This document shows positions 46,310 through 59,223 of a stretch of DNA of 64,000 bases, one piece after another. The position numbers and the translations under genes are program-made. Under the pieces are notes generated by a model. That model was not told the DNA's origin and ran no database searches. It saw nothing but the letters and a program-made list of their open reading frames with translations. Position 1 is the first letter of the stretch. Each line of letters starts with the position of its first letter. The DNA is from Staphylococcus aureus (lineage in GTDB: Bacteria; Bacillota; Bacilli; Staphylococcales; Staphylococcaceae): NCBI RefSeq assembly GCF_001027105.1, contig NZ_CP011526.1, positions 1,178,001-1,242,000 on the forward strand, given 5' to 3'.

Positions 46310-48937
46310 TTATTTTTGTCTTGCCCATCTCGTGAAAATAATACTACATATAATGCCAAATATAGTAATTGTTATAAGTAAATAATAGTATGGTGGGGTA
46401 TAGCTCAATTGAATCTTTGTTATATTTTTAGGTGCTTTAATGCCGGTCATAACACCATTTACTTGTTCAACTTTAAGACTTTGATCACCTGATGTCGCTT
46501 TCATACCTTGATTATATGCTGTTGGCAAAACAATATACCCAGATGAATTTTTATTTTTAGTAATAGTATAACCATGCTTTGTCTTACTAACTTTGACAGC
46601 TTCTAATGAATTTGAAGCGTCTTTAAGCGTGGTATAATCTTCGCCGTATATCCCTTTTAAATTTACTCGATACTTACCTTTAGGCAATGATAATCTAATT
46701 CTATCTGGAGCTTTAATGCGTATCGTTACGGGTGTTACAACGCGTCGATATTTATAAGTGAGTTTATTTCTTTCTTGTGTATATTCATTCACTTTAACAT
46801 CATGAGCTTTATCCGGCGAAAGTAATTCTAAATCCATTTCAAAATACAAATCTTTAAATTGATTAGAAACTGATTTTGGCAACTGTACAGTTAGACCACC
46901 ATTATTTTGTTTAACTTGTAATAAATGTTTTGTAGGAGATTGCCAGGCTGCACTATTTAATTTAATTGTTGAATCTGATAGTAAATTTTTATTGGCTTTA
47001 AAATGTGTATTAACATCTTTAATATTGTTAGAAACAATCCCTTGCAACATTGCTTGTTCTTTATCTAATGGAGATTTTAATTCTTTATTGGAAAAGACCT
47101 TATTTGTAATATGTGCACTTGGATAATGGATGGTATTTTTAGAATGAATCCAACGAACTTTATTGTCTTTGTGTTCAGACTTAATTTTAAATCCATATGG
47201 TAAGTTGTCATCATGATTCACTCTAATTCGATCATTAACATTCCAAAGTGATAGTAAATTTTGACGATTGCCAAGTAATCTATAAGTGCTGTTTTTATCG
47301 ATTGGCATATTAATTTGGAGTGTCTTGTCATAATATTTTAAAATGTCTCCATTAAAAATACTAGAATATAATGAAATGCCATTATAATGATATATAAATG
47401 GTGAATTTAATGCATAGTCTGACATATAATCAATGCGATTAAATGAGCCTGTTGCATTTTGATTTATCTTTTTTATAAGCTGGTTTACATAGTTACTATG
47501 GTAATCATGTTGTTTCAACGTTGATAATGATTGTTGATAAGGTTTGATTGCCATGTTTTTGTTGTTATCTAAAATGACGATTTGTTGAATCATAACGATT
47601 AATACTAATATTGCAACGGTTAATTTTTTATAACGCCATAAACTAAATTTTAAAATAACGGCAAGCACTATTAGCAGGATAATACCTACTATAAGTGCAA
47701 GTGGGTGTGTCGGTGATAGTAATACATAAAGTATTGCGATGATGCATACGGGTATTGTTCTGATTAAATAATATTTCATATTTAATGTTGATAAATGTTG
47801 AATAAACAATCCGCAAAGAGCACTTGATGATAGTGCTAAGATATACACCCAACGCCTTTCTGGAAATGAAAAACCATTAAAAGCACTGTCGAAATACTGT
47901 GATAATGAACCTATAAATAATATCCATGTTACTATTGCGAAAAGTCTATAAAAGTAAAAACGATACAGTTTGAATGACAATAATGCAACGATAGTAAGAA
48001 TTGAAATCGTAATATAAAATCCATCGCTAAAGAAAAAATAATGATAATCAAGTGGTGTCAAAAACGGTATATCAACATTGGGATTTTGCTTTCTGTCATT
48101 TTCCAAAAACGCAGAAATGCCAGTGAATAAACCAAATACACTTGATAACACACTCAAAACTGTAGCAGATATGACGCAAATTAATTTTTGTGTTCTAGAG
48201 ACAATGTCATATTTGTAAGTGAAAATGAGTCGATATAAATAGTAGCAACCTATAATAATAGCTTGATAATAACTGAAATAAAAATTGCTAAATAGTGTTA
48301 AGGCTATCGCAACAATGAAAATACCGATTTTGCGTTGTTGAAAATATCTTTCCAAACCAAGAATCGATAATGGCAATAAATATAATAAATTTCCATAAAA
48401 TGACCAAGTAAAATTAAAGTATATAACGACAGTTGACATGCCGTATAAAATCGTAGCGATCATATTTGCTGAGCGTTTAAAGTGTAATATTTTAAATAAG
48501 TAGAAGGTCACGACAAATGTTATGATAGCTCGTATCATAGCCATAATAAGTTGGTTTGTCGGCCAAAAATGTATTGTCGTCGGATTAAATATACCAACCG
48601 TTTCTCCTATTTTAATGAATAGAAAATTTAGCCACATTAAAGGTGACAGCGAATAATAATATGATAGTCCTTTCATATAATCGCCACCTAATCCAAACGA
48701 TGCATCATATAAACTAGAAAAACTACGTAGATGTTCATACAAATACATTTGAAATGGCATCATTTGACGGAATCCATCTCCAGCCCCGCTAAAAACAGTA
48801 CCATTCACAATATAATCATAGATATGAGTAGAAAATAAAATAAGCGTTAATATTACACTAATGAAAGTTATAACAAAGAATTGTTTGACGTTTGAATTTA
48901 GCCACTTTTTTAACACAACATTATCCTCAACTTTCAA
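46310..48937 (-). CDS. yfhO: YfhO-family multi-pass membrane protein (GT-C-like)
   Basis: An 875-residue protein with about a dozen transmembrane helices in its first 470 residues, a large extracytoplasmic region (about 480-840) and a final helix (about 848-866) ending FTRWARQK. The acidic loop after helix 1 and overall layout match YfhO, a GT-C-type family. In Bacillus, Listeria and S. aureus, YfhO proteins act with CsbB and GtcA to glycosylate lipoteichoic acid outside the membrane; csbB and gtcA are not in this window. It is transcribed against its neighbours, inserted between rplS and rbgA, which are adjacent in Bacillus. The ATG at 48937 follows a weak GAGGAT site. Confidence 0.88.
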   Translation of the reverse strand: MKVEDNVVLKKWLNSNVKQFFVITFISVILTLILFSTHIYDYIVNGTVFSGAGDGFRQMMPFQMYLYEHLRSFSSLYDASFGLGGDYMKGLSYYYSLSPLMWLNFLFIKIGETVGIFNPTTIHFWPTNQLIMAMIRAIITFVVTFYLFKILHFKRSANMIATILYGMSTVVIYFNFTWSFYGNLLYLLPLSILGLERYFQQRKIGIFIVAIALTLFSNFYFSYYQAIIIGCYYLYRLIFTYKYDIVSRTQKLICVISATVLSVLSSVFGLFTGISAFLENDRKQNPNVDIPFLTPLDYHYFFFSDGFYITISILTIVALLSFKLYRFYFYRLFAIVTWILFIGSLSQYFDSAFNGFSFPERRWVYILALSSSALCGLFIQHLSTLNMKYYLIRTIPVCIIAILYVLLSPTHPLALIVGIILLIVLAVILKFSLWRYKKLTVAILVLIVMIQQIVILDNNKNMAIKPYQQSLSTLKQHDYHSNYVNQLIKKINQNATGSFNRIDYMSDYALNSPFIYHYNGISLYSSIFNGDILKYYDKTLQINMPIDKNSTYRLLGNRQNLLSLWNVNDRIRVNHDDNLPYGFKIKSEHKDNKVRWIHSKNTIHYPSAHITNKVFSNKELKSPLDKEQAMLQGIVSNNIKDVNTHFKANKNLLSDSTIKLNSAAWQSPTKHLLQVKQNNGGLTVQLPKSVSNQFKDLYFEMDLELLSPDKAHDVKVNEYTQERNKLTYKYRRVVTPVTIRIKAPDRIRLSLPKGKYRVNLKGIYGEDYTTLKDASNSLEAVKVSKTKHGYTITKNKNSSGYIVLPTAYNQGMKATSGDQSLKVEQVNGVMTGIKAPKNITKIQLSYTPPYYYLLITITIFGIICSIIFTRWARQK

Positions 48938-49316
48938 ATTTAAAATTAAGTTTAACTGAAACTAAAGTTAATGAGGTTCTTGATAGGTAAAGACGAAGAT
49001 GACTGTGGAACAGATACCTTATCATAGTTACTTAAACTTTGGATCATTTTCAGTTTATCATTAAACAAATATATTGAATAATAAAAATGTCATACTGATA
49101 AAGATGAATGTCACTTAATAAGTAACTTAGATTTAACAAATGATGATTTTTAATTGTAGAAAACTTGAAATAATCACTTATACCTAAATCTAAAGCATTG
49201 TTAAGAAGTGTGACAATGTTAAAATAAATATAGTTGAATTAATGAATTTGTTCTATAATTAACAGGTTATAGATTTTAATAATGAGAAAAGAATTGACGA
49301 AAGTAAGGTGAATTGA
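48938..49316. other. Divergent intergenic region between yfhO and rbgA
   Basis: A 379-nt AT-rich spacer that must hold two divergent promoters. TATAAT at 49254-49259 is a likely -10 for rbgA, with no good -35. No ORF with a ribosome site and no strong hairpin is visible. Confidence 0.5.
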
Positions 49317-50952
<1,636 letters not shown>

Positions 50953-50993
50953 ATCGTAAAATTCAATTAAATGATAAAAAAGTAGCATTTAAG

Positions 50994-51028
50994 TTTACAA
51001 TAGCGCTTACATTTTTTATAATTGTAAG
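50994..51028 (+). promoter_or_regulatory. sucCD promoter with a possible cre-like site
   Basis: TTTACA (50994-50999), 17-bp spacer, TATAAT (51017-51022): a good sigma-A promoter. Within the spacer, CAATAGCGCTTACA (50998-51011) matches the conserved right half of a CcpA cre box (CGNTNNCA) but the left half poorly. CTTACA/TGTAAG (51006-51011, 51023-51028) forms a dyad across the -10. TCA-cycle repression by CcpA would fit; the site itself is uncertain. Confidence 0.65.
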
Positions 51029-51060
51029 GGAACTTAACCTAAGTAACAGGAGGATGGAAG

Positions 51061-52227
51061 ATGAATATCCACGAGTATCAAGGTAAAGAAATATTTCGTT
51101 CAATGGGCGTTGCAGTTCCAGAAGGACGAGTAGCATTTACTGCTGAAGAAGCGGTGGAGAAAGCAAAAGAATTAAATTCTGATGTTTATGTTGTAAAAGC
51201 ACAAATTCATGCTGGAGGTAGAGGTAAAGCAGGCGGAGTAAAAATTGCTAAATCTTTATCTGAGGTAGAAACATATGCAAAAGAATTATTAGGGAAAACT
51301 TTGGTGACACATCAAACTGGTCCAGAAGGTAAAGAAATTAAGCGTTTATATATCGAAGAAGGTTGTGCTATTCAAAAAGAATATTACGTTGGATTCGTTA
51401 TTGATCGTGCGACTGACCAAGTAACATTGATGGCGTCTGAAGAAGGGGGCACTGAGATTGAAGAAGTTGCTGCGAAGACTCCTGAAAAGATCTTCAAAGA
51501 AACTATCGATCCAGTAATCGGACTTTCACCATTCCAAGCAAGACGAATTGCGTTTAATATTAATATTCCTAAAGAATCTGTTAACAAAGCTGCTAAATTC
51601 TTATTAGCACTTTATAATGTATTCATTGAAAAAGATTGTTCAATCGTAGAAATCAACCCATTAGTTACAACAGCTGATGGTGATGTATTGGCATTAGATG
51701 CTAAAATTAATTTTGATGATAATGCATTATTCAGACATAAAGATGTTGTAGAATTACGTGATTTAGAAGAAGAAGATCCGAAAGAGATTGAAGCGTCTAA
51801 ACATGATTTATCATACATTGCATTAGATGGTGACATCGGATGTATGGTTAATGGTGCAGGTTTAGCCATGGCAACAATGGATACGATTAATCATTTCGGT
51901 GGAAACCCAGCCAATTTCTTAGATGCAGGCGGAAGCGCTACTAGAGAAAAAGTAACTGAAGCATTTAAAATCATTTTAGGTGATGAAAATGTTAAAGGTA
52001 TTTTTGTAAACATTTTCGGTGGCATTATGAAATGTGATGTTATCGCAGAAGGTATCGTTGAAGCTGTAAAAGAAGTAGATTTAACTTTACCACTAGTTGT
52101 ACGCCTAGAAGGTACAAATGTTGAGTTAGGTAAAAAAATCTTAAAAGACTCAGGATTAGCAATTGAACCAGCAGCAACAATGGCTGAAGGTGCACAAAAA
52201 ATTGTTAAACTAGTCAAAGAAGCATAA
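51061..52227 (+). CDS. sucC: Succinyl-CoA synthetase (ADP-forming) beta subunit
   Basis: With SucD converts succinyl-CoA to succinate while making nucleoside triphosphate, a TCA-cycle step. The 388 residues begin [20 protein letters not shown] and contain the ATP-grasp domain ([18 protein letters not shown], about 45-62) and the C-terminal CoA-ligase domain with [18 protein letters not shown] precedes the ATG. It is 21 nt from sucD and translated at similar strength. Confidence 0.98.
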   Translation: MNIHEYQGKEIFRSMGVAVPEGRVAFTAEEAVEKAKELNSDVYVVKAQIHAGGRGKAGGVKIAKSLSEVETYAKELLGKTLVTHQTGPEGKEIKRLYIEEGCAIQKEYYVGFVIDRATDQVTLMASEEGGTEIEEVAAKTPEKIFKETIDPVIGLSPFQARRIAFNINIPKESVNKAAKFLLALYNVFIEKDCSIVEINPLVTTADGDVLALDAKINFDDNALFRHKDVVELRDLEEEDPKEIEASKHDLSYIALDGDIGCMVNGAGLAMATMDTINHFGGNPANFLDAGGSATREKVTEAFKIILGDENVKGIFVNIFGGIMKCDVIAEGIVEAVKEVDLTLPLVVRLEGTNVELGKKILKDSGLAIEPAATMAEGAQKIVKLVKEA

Positions 52228-52248
52228 GGAAAGGATGGGAGCACTAAG

Positions 52249-53157
52249 ATGAGTGTATTTATAGATAAGAATACTAAAGTAATGGTACAAGGTATTACAG
52301 GGTCTACTGCCCTTTTCCATACAAAACAAATGCTTGATTATGGTACGAAAATAGTAGCAGGTGTGACGCCTGGTAAAGGTGGTCAAGTTGTTGAAGGCGT
52401 TCCTGTTTTCAACACTGTTGAAGAAGCTAAAAATGAAACTGGGGCAACGGTTTCAGTCATTTACGTTCCAGCACCATTTGCTGCAGACTCAATTTTAGAA
52501 GCAGCTGATGCAGACTTAGATATGGTTATTTGTATCACTGAACATATTCCTGTATTAGACATGGTTAAAGTTAAACGCTACTTACAAGGTAGAAAAACAC
52601 GTTTAGTTGGTCCGAACTGTCCAGGTGTGATTACAGCAGATGAATGTAAAATTGGTATTATGCCTGGCTATATTCACAAAAAAGGTCATGTTGGTGTAGT
52701 ATCTCGTTCAGGTACATTAACATATGAAGCAGTGCACCAATTGACTGAAGAAGGTATTGGTCAAACTACAGCTGTTGGTATTGGTGGAGACCCAGTCAAC
52801 GGAACAAACTTTATTGATGTTTTAAAAGCATTCAATGAAGATGACGAAACGAAAGCAGTTGTTATGATTGGTGAAATCGGTGGTACGGCTGAAGAAGAAG
52901 CAGCTGAATGGATTAAAGCGAATATGACAAAACCAGTTGTAGGCTTTATCGGTGGACAAACAGCACCTCCTGGAAAACGTATGGGACATGCTGGTGCAAT
53001 CATTTCAGGTGGTAAAGGTACTGCTGAAGAGAAAATTAAAACATTAAATAGTTGTGGTGTGAAAACAGCGGCAACACCTTCAGAAATTGGTTCAACATTA
53101 ATTGAAGCTGCTAAAGAAGCAGGTATTTATGAATCATTATTAACTGTTAATAAATAA
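52249..53157 (+). CDS. sucD: Succinyl-CoA synthetase alpha subunit
   Basis: The 302-residue subunit binds CoA and carries the phosphohistidine. The N-terminal Rossmann CoA-binding domain includes [16 protein letters not shown] (about 13-28), and the active-site His247 lies in [17 protein letters not shown]. The ATG lies behind GGATGGGAG. It forms an operon with sucC and ends at a strong terminator; dprA, adjacent in Bacillus, is displaced 2.8 kb downstream by lytN-fmhC. Confidence 0.98.
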   Translation: MSVFIDKNTKVMVQGITGSTALFHTKQMLDYGTKIVAGVTPGKGGQVVEGVPVFNTVEEAKNETGATVSVIYVPAPFAADSILEAADADLDMVICITEHIPVLDMVKVKRYLQGRKTRLVGPNCPGVITADECKIGIMPGYIHKKGHVGVVSRSGTLTYEAVHQLTEEGIGQTTAVGIGGDPVNGTNFIDVLKAFNEDDETKAVVMIGEIGGTAEEEAAEWIKANMTKPVVGFIGGQTAPPGKRMGHAGAIISGGKGTAEEKIKTLNSCGVKTAATPSEIGSTLIEAAKEAGIYESLLTVNK

Positions 53158-53181
53158 AGTTAAAAGATGATATAAATGGCT

Positions 53182-53226
53182 ATAGCCCATTCCATACTTT
53201 ATAAAAGTATCGGAAATGGGCTATTT
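53182..53226 (+). terminator. Terminator of sucCD
   Basis: ATAGCCCATT pairs with AATGGGCTAT, with an inner ATACTTT/AAAGTAT arm, followed by TTG. GC-rich stem but a short T-tract. Confidence 0.82.
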
Positions 53227-53383
53227 GTCGTGCGATGAATTTTAGTACACTTTTCATATTTTGGAAAGACAAGTTAATTATTTTACCTCCTACAATAGCT
53301 TTATAAAACAAAGAAAATTTTAATTAAAATATATAGCGCACTATGTTATAATGTTTGTATATTATTGTAAGGAGTGTTTCATC

Positions 53384-54502
53384 ATGAATAAACAACAAAG
53401 TAAAGTACGCTATTCAATTAGAAAAGTTAGTATTGGAATTTTGTCAATTTCAATAGGTATGTTTTTGGCATTGGGTATGTCGAACAAAGCATATGCAGAT
53501 GAAATTGATAAATCTAAAGATTTTACAAGAGGGTATGAGCAAAATGTATTCGCGAAATCAGAGTTAAATGCTAATAAAAATACGACAAAAGACAAAATAA
53601 AAAATGAAGGTGCTGTTAAAACATCGGACACAAGTTTAAAGTTAGACAACAAATCAGCAATTTCAAACGGAAATGAAATTAATCAAGATATAAAGATTTC
53701 AAATACTCCGAAAAACTCAAGCCAAGGTAACAATCTAGTTATTAATAACAATGAACTTACTAAAGAAATTAAAATTGCAAACTTGGAAGCTCAAAATTCT
53801 AATCAGAAGAAAACGAATAAAGTTACTAATAATTACTTTGGTTACTACAGTTTTAGAGAAGCTCCAAAAACACAAATCTATACTGTAAAAAAAGGAGACA
53901 CACTTAGTGCTATAGCATTAAAATACAAAACTACAGTTTCAAATATTCAAAATACAAATAATATAGCAAATCCTAATTTAATATTTATTGGTCAAAAATT
54001 AAAAGTGCCAATGACACCATTAGTAGAACCAAAACCAAAAACAGTGTCTTCAAATAATAAAAGTAATAGTAATAGCAGTACATTAAATTATTTGAAAACA
54101 TTAGAGAATAGAGGATGGGATTTCGACGGTAGTTATGGATGGCAATGTTTCGATTTAGTTAATGTATATTGGAATCATCTTTATGGTCATGGATTAAAAG
54201 GATATGGAGCTAAAGATATACCATATGCAAATAATTTTAATAGTGAAGCTAAAATTTATCACAACACACCAACTTTCAAAGCTGAACCTGGGGACTTAGT
54301 GGTTTTTAGTGGAAGATTTGGTGGAGGATATGGTCATACAGCTATTGTCTTAAATGGTGATTATGATGGAAAATTAATGAAGTTCCAAAGTTTAGATCAA
54401 AACTGGAATAATGGTGGATGGCGTAAAGCAGAGGTTGCACATAAAGTTGTTCATAATTATGAAAATGATATGATTTTTATTAGACCATTTAAAAAAGCAT
54501 AA
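53384..54502 (+). CDS. lytN: Cross-wall murein hydrolase LytN (LysM-CHAP)
   Basis: Secreted peptidoglycan hydrolase acting at the septal cross-wall. From the ATG at 53384 (behind TAAGGAG) it is 372 residues; an upstream ATG at 53351 gives 383 but lies before the ribosome site. A YSIRK signal (10-14) is followed by a hydrophobic core, with likely cleavage after AYA38. Then come a low-complexity Asn/Lys region, one LysM domain (about 165-209, [13 protein letters not shown]) and a C-terminal CHAP domain with Cys255 and His318. YSIRK directs secretion to the division septum in staphylococci; here it lacks an LPXTG anchor. Promoter: TGTTATAAT at 53345-53352. Confidence 0.94.
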   Translation: MNKQQSKVRYSIRKVSIGILSISIGMFLALGMSNKAYADEIDKSKDFTRGYEQNVFAKSELNANKNTTKDKIKNEGAVKTSDTSLKLDNKSAISNGNEINQDIKISNTPKNSSQGNNLVINNNELTKEIKIANLEAQNSNQKKTNKVTNNYFGYYSFREAPKTQIYTVKKGDTLSAIALKYKTTVSNIQNTNNIANPNLIFIGQKLKVPMTPLVEPKPKTVSSNNKSNSNSSTLNYLKTLENRGWDFDGSYGWQCFDLVNVYWNHLYGHGLKGYGAKDIPYANNFNSEAKIYHNTPTFKAEPGDLVVFSGRFGGGYGHTAIVLNGDYDGKLMKFQSLDQNWNNGGWRKAEVAHKVVHNYENDMIFIRPFKKA

Positions 54503-54529
54503 TTTAAATCGAAGGCAGGACATTGAAAT

Positions 54530-55774
54530 ATGAAATTTTCAACTTTAAGTGAAGAAGAATTTACCAACTACACCAAAAAGCACTTCAAACATTATACGCA
54601 GTCTATAGAATTATATAATTATAGAAATAAAATAAATCATGAAGCACATATTGTGGGAGTGAAGAATGATAAAAATGAAGTTATAGCTGCATGTTTATTA
54701 ACAGAGGCACGAATTTTTAAATTCTACAAATATTTCTACTCTCATAGAGGTCCTTTACTTGATTATTTCGATGCTAAATTAGTTTGTTACTTTTTTAAAG
54801 AATTATCTAAATTCATTTATAAAAATAGAGGAGTATTTATTCTTGTTGATCCATATTTAATAGAGAATTTAAGAGATGCAAATGGTAGGATAATAAAGAA
54901 TTATAATAATTCAGTGATAGTAAAGATGCTAGGGAAAATTGGGTATCTCCATCAAGGTTATACAACAGGATATTCAAATAAAAGTCAAATTAGGTGGATT
55001 TCTGTATTGGATTTAAAAGATAAAGATGAGAATCAACTTTTAAAAGAAATGGAATACCAAACTAGAAGAAATATAAAAAAGACTATTGAGATTGGTGTTA
55101 AGGTTGAAGATTTATCTATTGAAGAAACAAATCGATTTTATAAATTGTTTCAAATGGCTGAAGAAAAACATGGTTTTCATTTCATGAATGAAGATTATTT
55201 TAAACGAATGCAAGAAATATATAAAGATAAGGCAATGTTAAAGATAGCTTGTATAAATCTTAATGAATATCAAGATAAATTAAAAATACAATTATTGAAA
55301 ATCGAAAATGAAATGATGACTGTGAACAGAGCATTAAATGAAAATCCAAATTCTAAAAAAAATAAATCAAAATTAAATCAGTTAAATATGCAATTATCTA
55401 GTATTAATAATAGAATTAGTAAAACCGAAGAACTAATATTTGAAGATGGACCTGTTTTGGATTTAGCTGCTGCTTTATTTATATGTACTGATGATGAAGT
55501 TTATTATCTATCAAGTGGATCAAATCCGAAATATAATCAGTATATGGGTGCATATCATCTACAATGGCATATGATAAAATATGCAAAATCACATAATATT
55601 AATAGGTATAATTTTTATGGAATAACAGGCGTCTTTAGTAATGAGGCGGATGATTTTGGTGTTCAACAATTTAAAAAGGGTTTTAATGCACATGTTGAAG
55701 AATTAATTGGTGATTTCATCAAACCAGTAAGACCAATTCTATATAAATTTGCAAAACTTATTTATAAGGTTTAA
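54530..55774 (+). CDS. fmhC: FemABX-family aminoacyltransferase FmhC
   Basis: A 414-residue Fem-like protein: two GNAT-type lobes interrupted by a coiled-coil arm (about 240-305, NEYQDKLKIQLLKIENEM and later), as in FemA/FemX enzymes that add glycine or other residues from aminoacyl-tRNA to the lipid II crossbridge. It is 27 nt after lytN and surely co-transcribed, which suggests it modifies muropeptides or crossbridges related to LytN action. The substrate is not shown by sequence. Both lytN and fmhC look more AT- and Asn/Lys-rich than flanking housekeeping genes. Confidence 0.92.
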   Translation: MKFSTLSEEEFTNYTKKHFKHYTQSIELYNYRNKINHEAHIVGVKNDKNEVIAACLLTEARIFKFYKYFYSHRGPLLDYFDAKLVCYFFKELSKFIYKNRGVFILVDPYLIENLRDANGRIIKNYNNSVIVKMLGKIGYLHQGYTTGYSNKSQIRWISVLDLKDKDENQLLKEMEYQTRRNIKKTIEIGVKVEDLSIEETNRFYKLFQMAEEKHGFHFMNEDYFKRMQEIYKDKAMLKIACINLNEYQDKLKIQLLKIENEMMTVNRALNENPNSKKNKSKLNQLNMQLSSINNRISKTEELIFEDGPVLDLAAALFICTDDEVYYLSSGSNPKYNQYMGAYHLQWHMIKYAKSHNINRYNFYGITGVFSNEADDFGVQQFKKGFNAHVEELIGDFIKPVRPILYKFAKLIYKV

Positions 55775-55778
55775 TTAT

Positions 55779-55825
55779 AAAGTATGTTGGAAATTGAAAT
55801 TTTAAATTCTTTCCAACATACTTTT
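55779..55825 (+). terminator. Terminator of lytN-fmhC
   Basis: AAAGTATGTTGGAAA pairs perfectly with TTTCCAACATACTTT (15 bp) around a 16-nt AT loop, followed by TTCACTTTTT. Confidence 0.92.
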
Positions 55826-55946
55826 CACTTTTTAAGTCAGTATTTTTACTCCTTAAAATAACATTACATCGACAATGTTTTTGTATTAGAAATGTAAAAC
55901 AAAAATAGAATATGATTTTGTATGATTACAAAAAGGAGTTGATTTA

Positions 55947-56819
55947 TTGATTAAACTATTTTTGCTTAAGTTATACTGGGCACACTTTTCGACTAAACAA
56001 ATTCATCAATTTTTAATGGCATATCCTAATGTAATTAAAGAGGAGGGAAGAAAAAAAGATAGTTATTTATGTGAATGGGTGAATAGGGAAGAAAATGTTC
56101 ATTTATTACGTAAATACTATGCTTTTATAAAACTTGATCATAACGATATTATTAAAGAACTGCAGAAATTAAAAGTAAGTTACATTACATATATGGATTC
56201 TGAATACCCAGTGCTATTAAAAGAAATATATCAATTTCCATTACTTCTTTTCTATAAAGGGAACATCAAATTAATAAATAATATGCATCATTTGGCAGTA
56301 GTAGGTGCAAGAGATTCTACAAGTTATACCCAACAGTCTTTAGAATTTTTATTATCAAATGATAAAAGCAAATATTTAACAATTGTTTCCGGCCTTGCTC
56401 AAGGAGCTGATGCAATGGCACATCAAATAGCTTTAAAATACAATCTCCCTACAATTGCAGTTTTAGCCTTTGGCCATCAAACACATTATCCCAAAAGTAC
56501 ATTAGCATTAAGAAATAAAATAGAAGAAAAAGGTTTAGTTATATCTGAATATCCACCACATACACCAATCGCTAAATATAGATTTCCTGAGCGCAATAGA
56601 ATTATCAGCGGTTTGTCAAAAGGGGTTTTAATTACTGAGGCTAAGGAACAAAGTGGCAGTCACATCACGATAGATTTTGCATTAGAGCAAAATAGAAATG
56701 TTTATGTTTTACCTGGATCTATGTTTAATCCTATGACAAAAGGTAATTTATTACGTATCCAAGAAGGTGCTAAGGTAGTATTAAACGCTAATGATATATT
56801 TGAAGACTACTATATTTAA
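55947..56819 (+). CDS. dprA: DNA-processing protein DprA (Smf)
   Basis: Loads RecA on incoming single-stranded DNA during natural transformation. The 290 residues have a short N-terminal SAM-like domain and a central Rossmann-fold DprA domain with VVGARDSTSYTQQSL (about 118-132), SGLAQGADAMAHQIAL (about 149-164) and ITEAKEQSGSHITIDFAL. The start codon is TTG, 8 nt after AAAGGAG. S. aureus carries the competence genes but transforms rarely, and DprA is complete here. The adjacent topA has its own promoter. Confidence 0.95.
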   Translation: MIKLFLLKLYWAHFSTKQIHQFLMAYPNVIKEEGRKKDSYLCEWVNREENVHLLRKYYAFIKLDHNDIIKELQKLKVSYITYMDSEYPVLLKEIYQFPLLLFYKGNIKLINNMHHLAVVGARDSTSYTQQSLEFLLSNDKSKYLTIVSGLAQGADAMAHQIALKYNLPTIAVLAFGHQTHYPKSTLALRNKIEEKGLVISEYPPHTPIAKYRFPERNRIISGLSKGVLITEAKEQSGSHITIDFALEQNRNVYVLPGSMFNPMTKGNLLRIQEGAKVVLNANDIFEDYYI

Positions 56820-56930
56820 AACTAAAAATAACGAGTTGCTTCATATTTCTTTTGTTTCCCTTTGTAATTTATTTTTTAATAAAATCTATAAAAAATAGAC
56901 AGGGAAAATGATTTGTTTAGATATAAAACG

Positions 56931-56960
56931 TTGACAAAAGCAAAATTAAGCGTTTATCAT
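56931..56960 (+). promoter_or_regulatory. Promoter of topA
   Basis: TTGACA (56931-56936) with an 18-bp spacer to TATCAT (56955-56960). Perfect -35, moderate -10; about 30 nt before the start codon region. Confidence 0.6.
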
Positions 56961-56998
56961 TTATCTTTAGTAATTAGATTAGCGAGGGGGAAATGACA

Positions 56999-59068
56999 TT
57001 GGCAGATAATTTAGTCATTGTTGAATCGCCTGCAAAAGCAAAAACCATTGAAAAGTATTTAGGTAAGAAATATAAAGTTATAGCTTCAATGGGACACGTC
57101 AGAGACTTACCAAGAAGTCAAATGGGTGTCGACACTGAAGATAATTACGAACCAAAATATATAACAATACGCGGAAAAGGTCCTGTTGTAAAAGAATTGA
57201 AAAAACATGCAAAAAAAGCGAAAAACGTCTTTCTCGCAAGTGACCCCGACCGTGAAGGTGAAGCAATTGCTTGGCATTTATCAAAAATTTTAGAGCTTGA
57301 AGATTCTAAAGAAAATCGCGTTGTTTTCAACGAAATAACTAAAGACGCTGTTAAAGAAAGTTTTAAAAATCCTAGAGAAATTGAAATGAACTTAGTCGAT
57401 GCACAACAAGCGCGTCGAATATTAGATAGATTAGTTGGCTATAACATCTCGCCAGTTCTTTGGAAAAAAGTAAAAAAAGGGTTGTCAGCGGGTCGAGTTC
57501 AATCTGTTGCACTTCGTTTAGTCATTGACCGTGAAAATGAAATTCGAAACTTTAAACCAGAAGAATATTGGACTATTGAAGGAGAATTTAGATACAAAAA
57601 ATCAAAATTCAATGCTAAATTCCTTCATTATAAAAATAAACCTTTTAAACTAAAAACGAAAAAAGATGTTGAGAAAATTACAGCTGCATTAGATGGAGAT
57701 CAATTCGAAATTACAAACGTGACTAAAAAAGAAAAAACGCGTAATCCAGCAAACCCATTTACAACTTCTACATTACAACAAGAGGCGGCACGTAAATTAA
57801 ACTTTAAAGCAAGAAAAACAATGATGGTCGCACAACAATTATATGAAGGTATAGATTTGAAAAAACAAGGTACGATTGGTTTAATAACATATATGAGAAC
57901 CGATTCTACACGTATTTCAGATACTGCCAAAGTTGAAGCAAAACAGTATATAACTGATAAATACGGTGAATCTTACACTTCTAAACGTAAAGCATCAGGG
58001 AAACAAGGTGACCAAGATGCCCATGAGGCTATTAGACCTTCAAGTACTATGCGTACGCCAGATGATATGAAGTCATTTTTGACGAAAGACCAATACCGAT
58101 TATACAAATTAATTTGGGAACGATTTGTTGCTAGTCAAATGGCTCCAGCAATACTTGATACAGTCTCATTAGACATAACACAAGGTGACATTAAATTTAG
58201 AGCGAATGGTCAAACAATCAAGTTTAAAGGATTTATGACACTTTATGTAGAAACTAAAGATGATAGTGATAGCGAAAAGGAAAATAAACTGCCTAAATTA
58301 GAGCAAGGTGATAAAGTCACAGCAACTCAAATTGAACCAGCTCAACACTATACACAACCACCTCCAAGATATACTGAGGCGAGATTAGTAAAAACACTAG
58401 AAGAATTGAAAATTGGGCGACCATCAACTTATGCACCGACAATAGATACGATTCAAAAGCGTAACTATGTCAAATTAGAAAGTAAGCGTTTTGTTCCTAC
58501 TGAGTTGGGAGAAATAGTTCATGAACAAGTGAAAGAATACTTCCCAGAGATTATTGATGTGGAATTCACAGTGAATATGGAAACGTTACTTGATAAGATT
58601 GCAGAAGGCGACATTACATGGAGGAAAGTAATCGACGGTTTCTTTAGTAGCTTTAAACAAGATGTTGAACGTGCTGAAGAAGAGATGGAAAAGATTGAAA
58701 TCAAAGATGAGCCAGCCGGTGAAGACTGTGAAATTTGTGGTTCTCCTATGGTTATAAAAATGGGACGCTATGGTAAGTTCATGGCTTGCTCAAACTTCCC
58801 GGATTGTCGTAATACAAAAGCGATAGTTAAGTCTATTGGTGTTAAATGTCCAAAATGTAATGATGGTGACGTCGTAGAAAGAAAATCTAAAAAGAATCGT
58901 GTCTTTTATGGATGTTCGAAATATCCTGAATGCGACTTTATCTCTTGGGATAAGCCGATTGGAAGAGATTGTCCAAAATGTAACCAATATCTTGTTGAAA
59001 ATAAAAAAGGCAAGACAACACAAGTAATATGTTCAAATTGCGATTATAAAGAGGCAGCGCAGAAATAA
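56999..59068 (+). CDS. topA: DNA topoisomerase I
   Basis: Type IA enzyme relaxing negative supercoils. The 689 residues contain the TOPRIM domain ([17 protein letters not shown] and [13 protein letters not shown]), the catalytic Tyr298 in YMRTDST with Arg300, and three C-terminal Cys4 zinc ribbons (about 577-687). I start at TTG 56999. The ATG at 56993 is only 2 nt after GAGGGGG (56984-56990), whereas the TTG has 8-nt spacing and gives the usual [10 protein letters not shown] start. Confidence 0.97.
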   Translation: MADNLVIVESPAKAKTIEKYLGKKYKVIASMGHVRDLPRSQMGVDTEDNYEPKYITIRGKGPVVKELKKHAKKAKNVFLASDPDREGEAIAWHLSKILELEDSKENRVVFNEITKDAVKESFKNPREIEMNLVDAQQARRILDRLVGYNISPVLWKKVKKGLSAGRVQSVALRLVIDRENEIRNFKPEEYWTIEGEFRYKKSKFNAKFLHYKNKPFKLKTKKDVEKITAALDGDQFEITNVTKKEKTRNPANPFTTSTLQQEAARKLNFKARKTMMVAQQLYEGIDLKKQGTIGLITYMRTDSTRISDTAKVEAKQYITDKYGESYTSKRKASGKQGDQDAHEAIRPSSTMRTPDDMKSFLTKDQYRLYKLIWERFVASQMAPAILDTVSLDITQGDIKFRANGQTIKFKGFMTLYVETKDDSDSEKENKLPKLEQGDKVTATQIEPAQHYTQPPPRYTEARLVKTLEELKIGRPSTYAPTIDTIQKRNYVKLESKRFVPTELGEIVHEQVKEYFPEIIDVEFTVNMETLLDKIAEGDITWRKVIDGFFSSFKQDVERAEEEMEKIEIKDEPAGEDCEICGSPMVIKMGRYGKFMACSNFPDCRNTKAIVKSIGVKCPKCNDGDVVERKSKKNRVFYGCSKYPECDFISWDKPIGRDCPKCNQYLVENKKGKTTQVICSNCDYKEAAQK

Positions 59069-59223
59069 TATTTTTATTTCCTAGATACATTTTAAGATTG
59101 TTAAATAGAATCATTAGTGAATCTTATTTTAAAGATAGTAAAGGATTAATCTAAATAAGTGCGGATAATATAAACATAACAACATAATTAAAAGACATAA
59201 ATGACAATAAAAGGAGTATAGAA

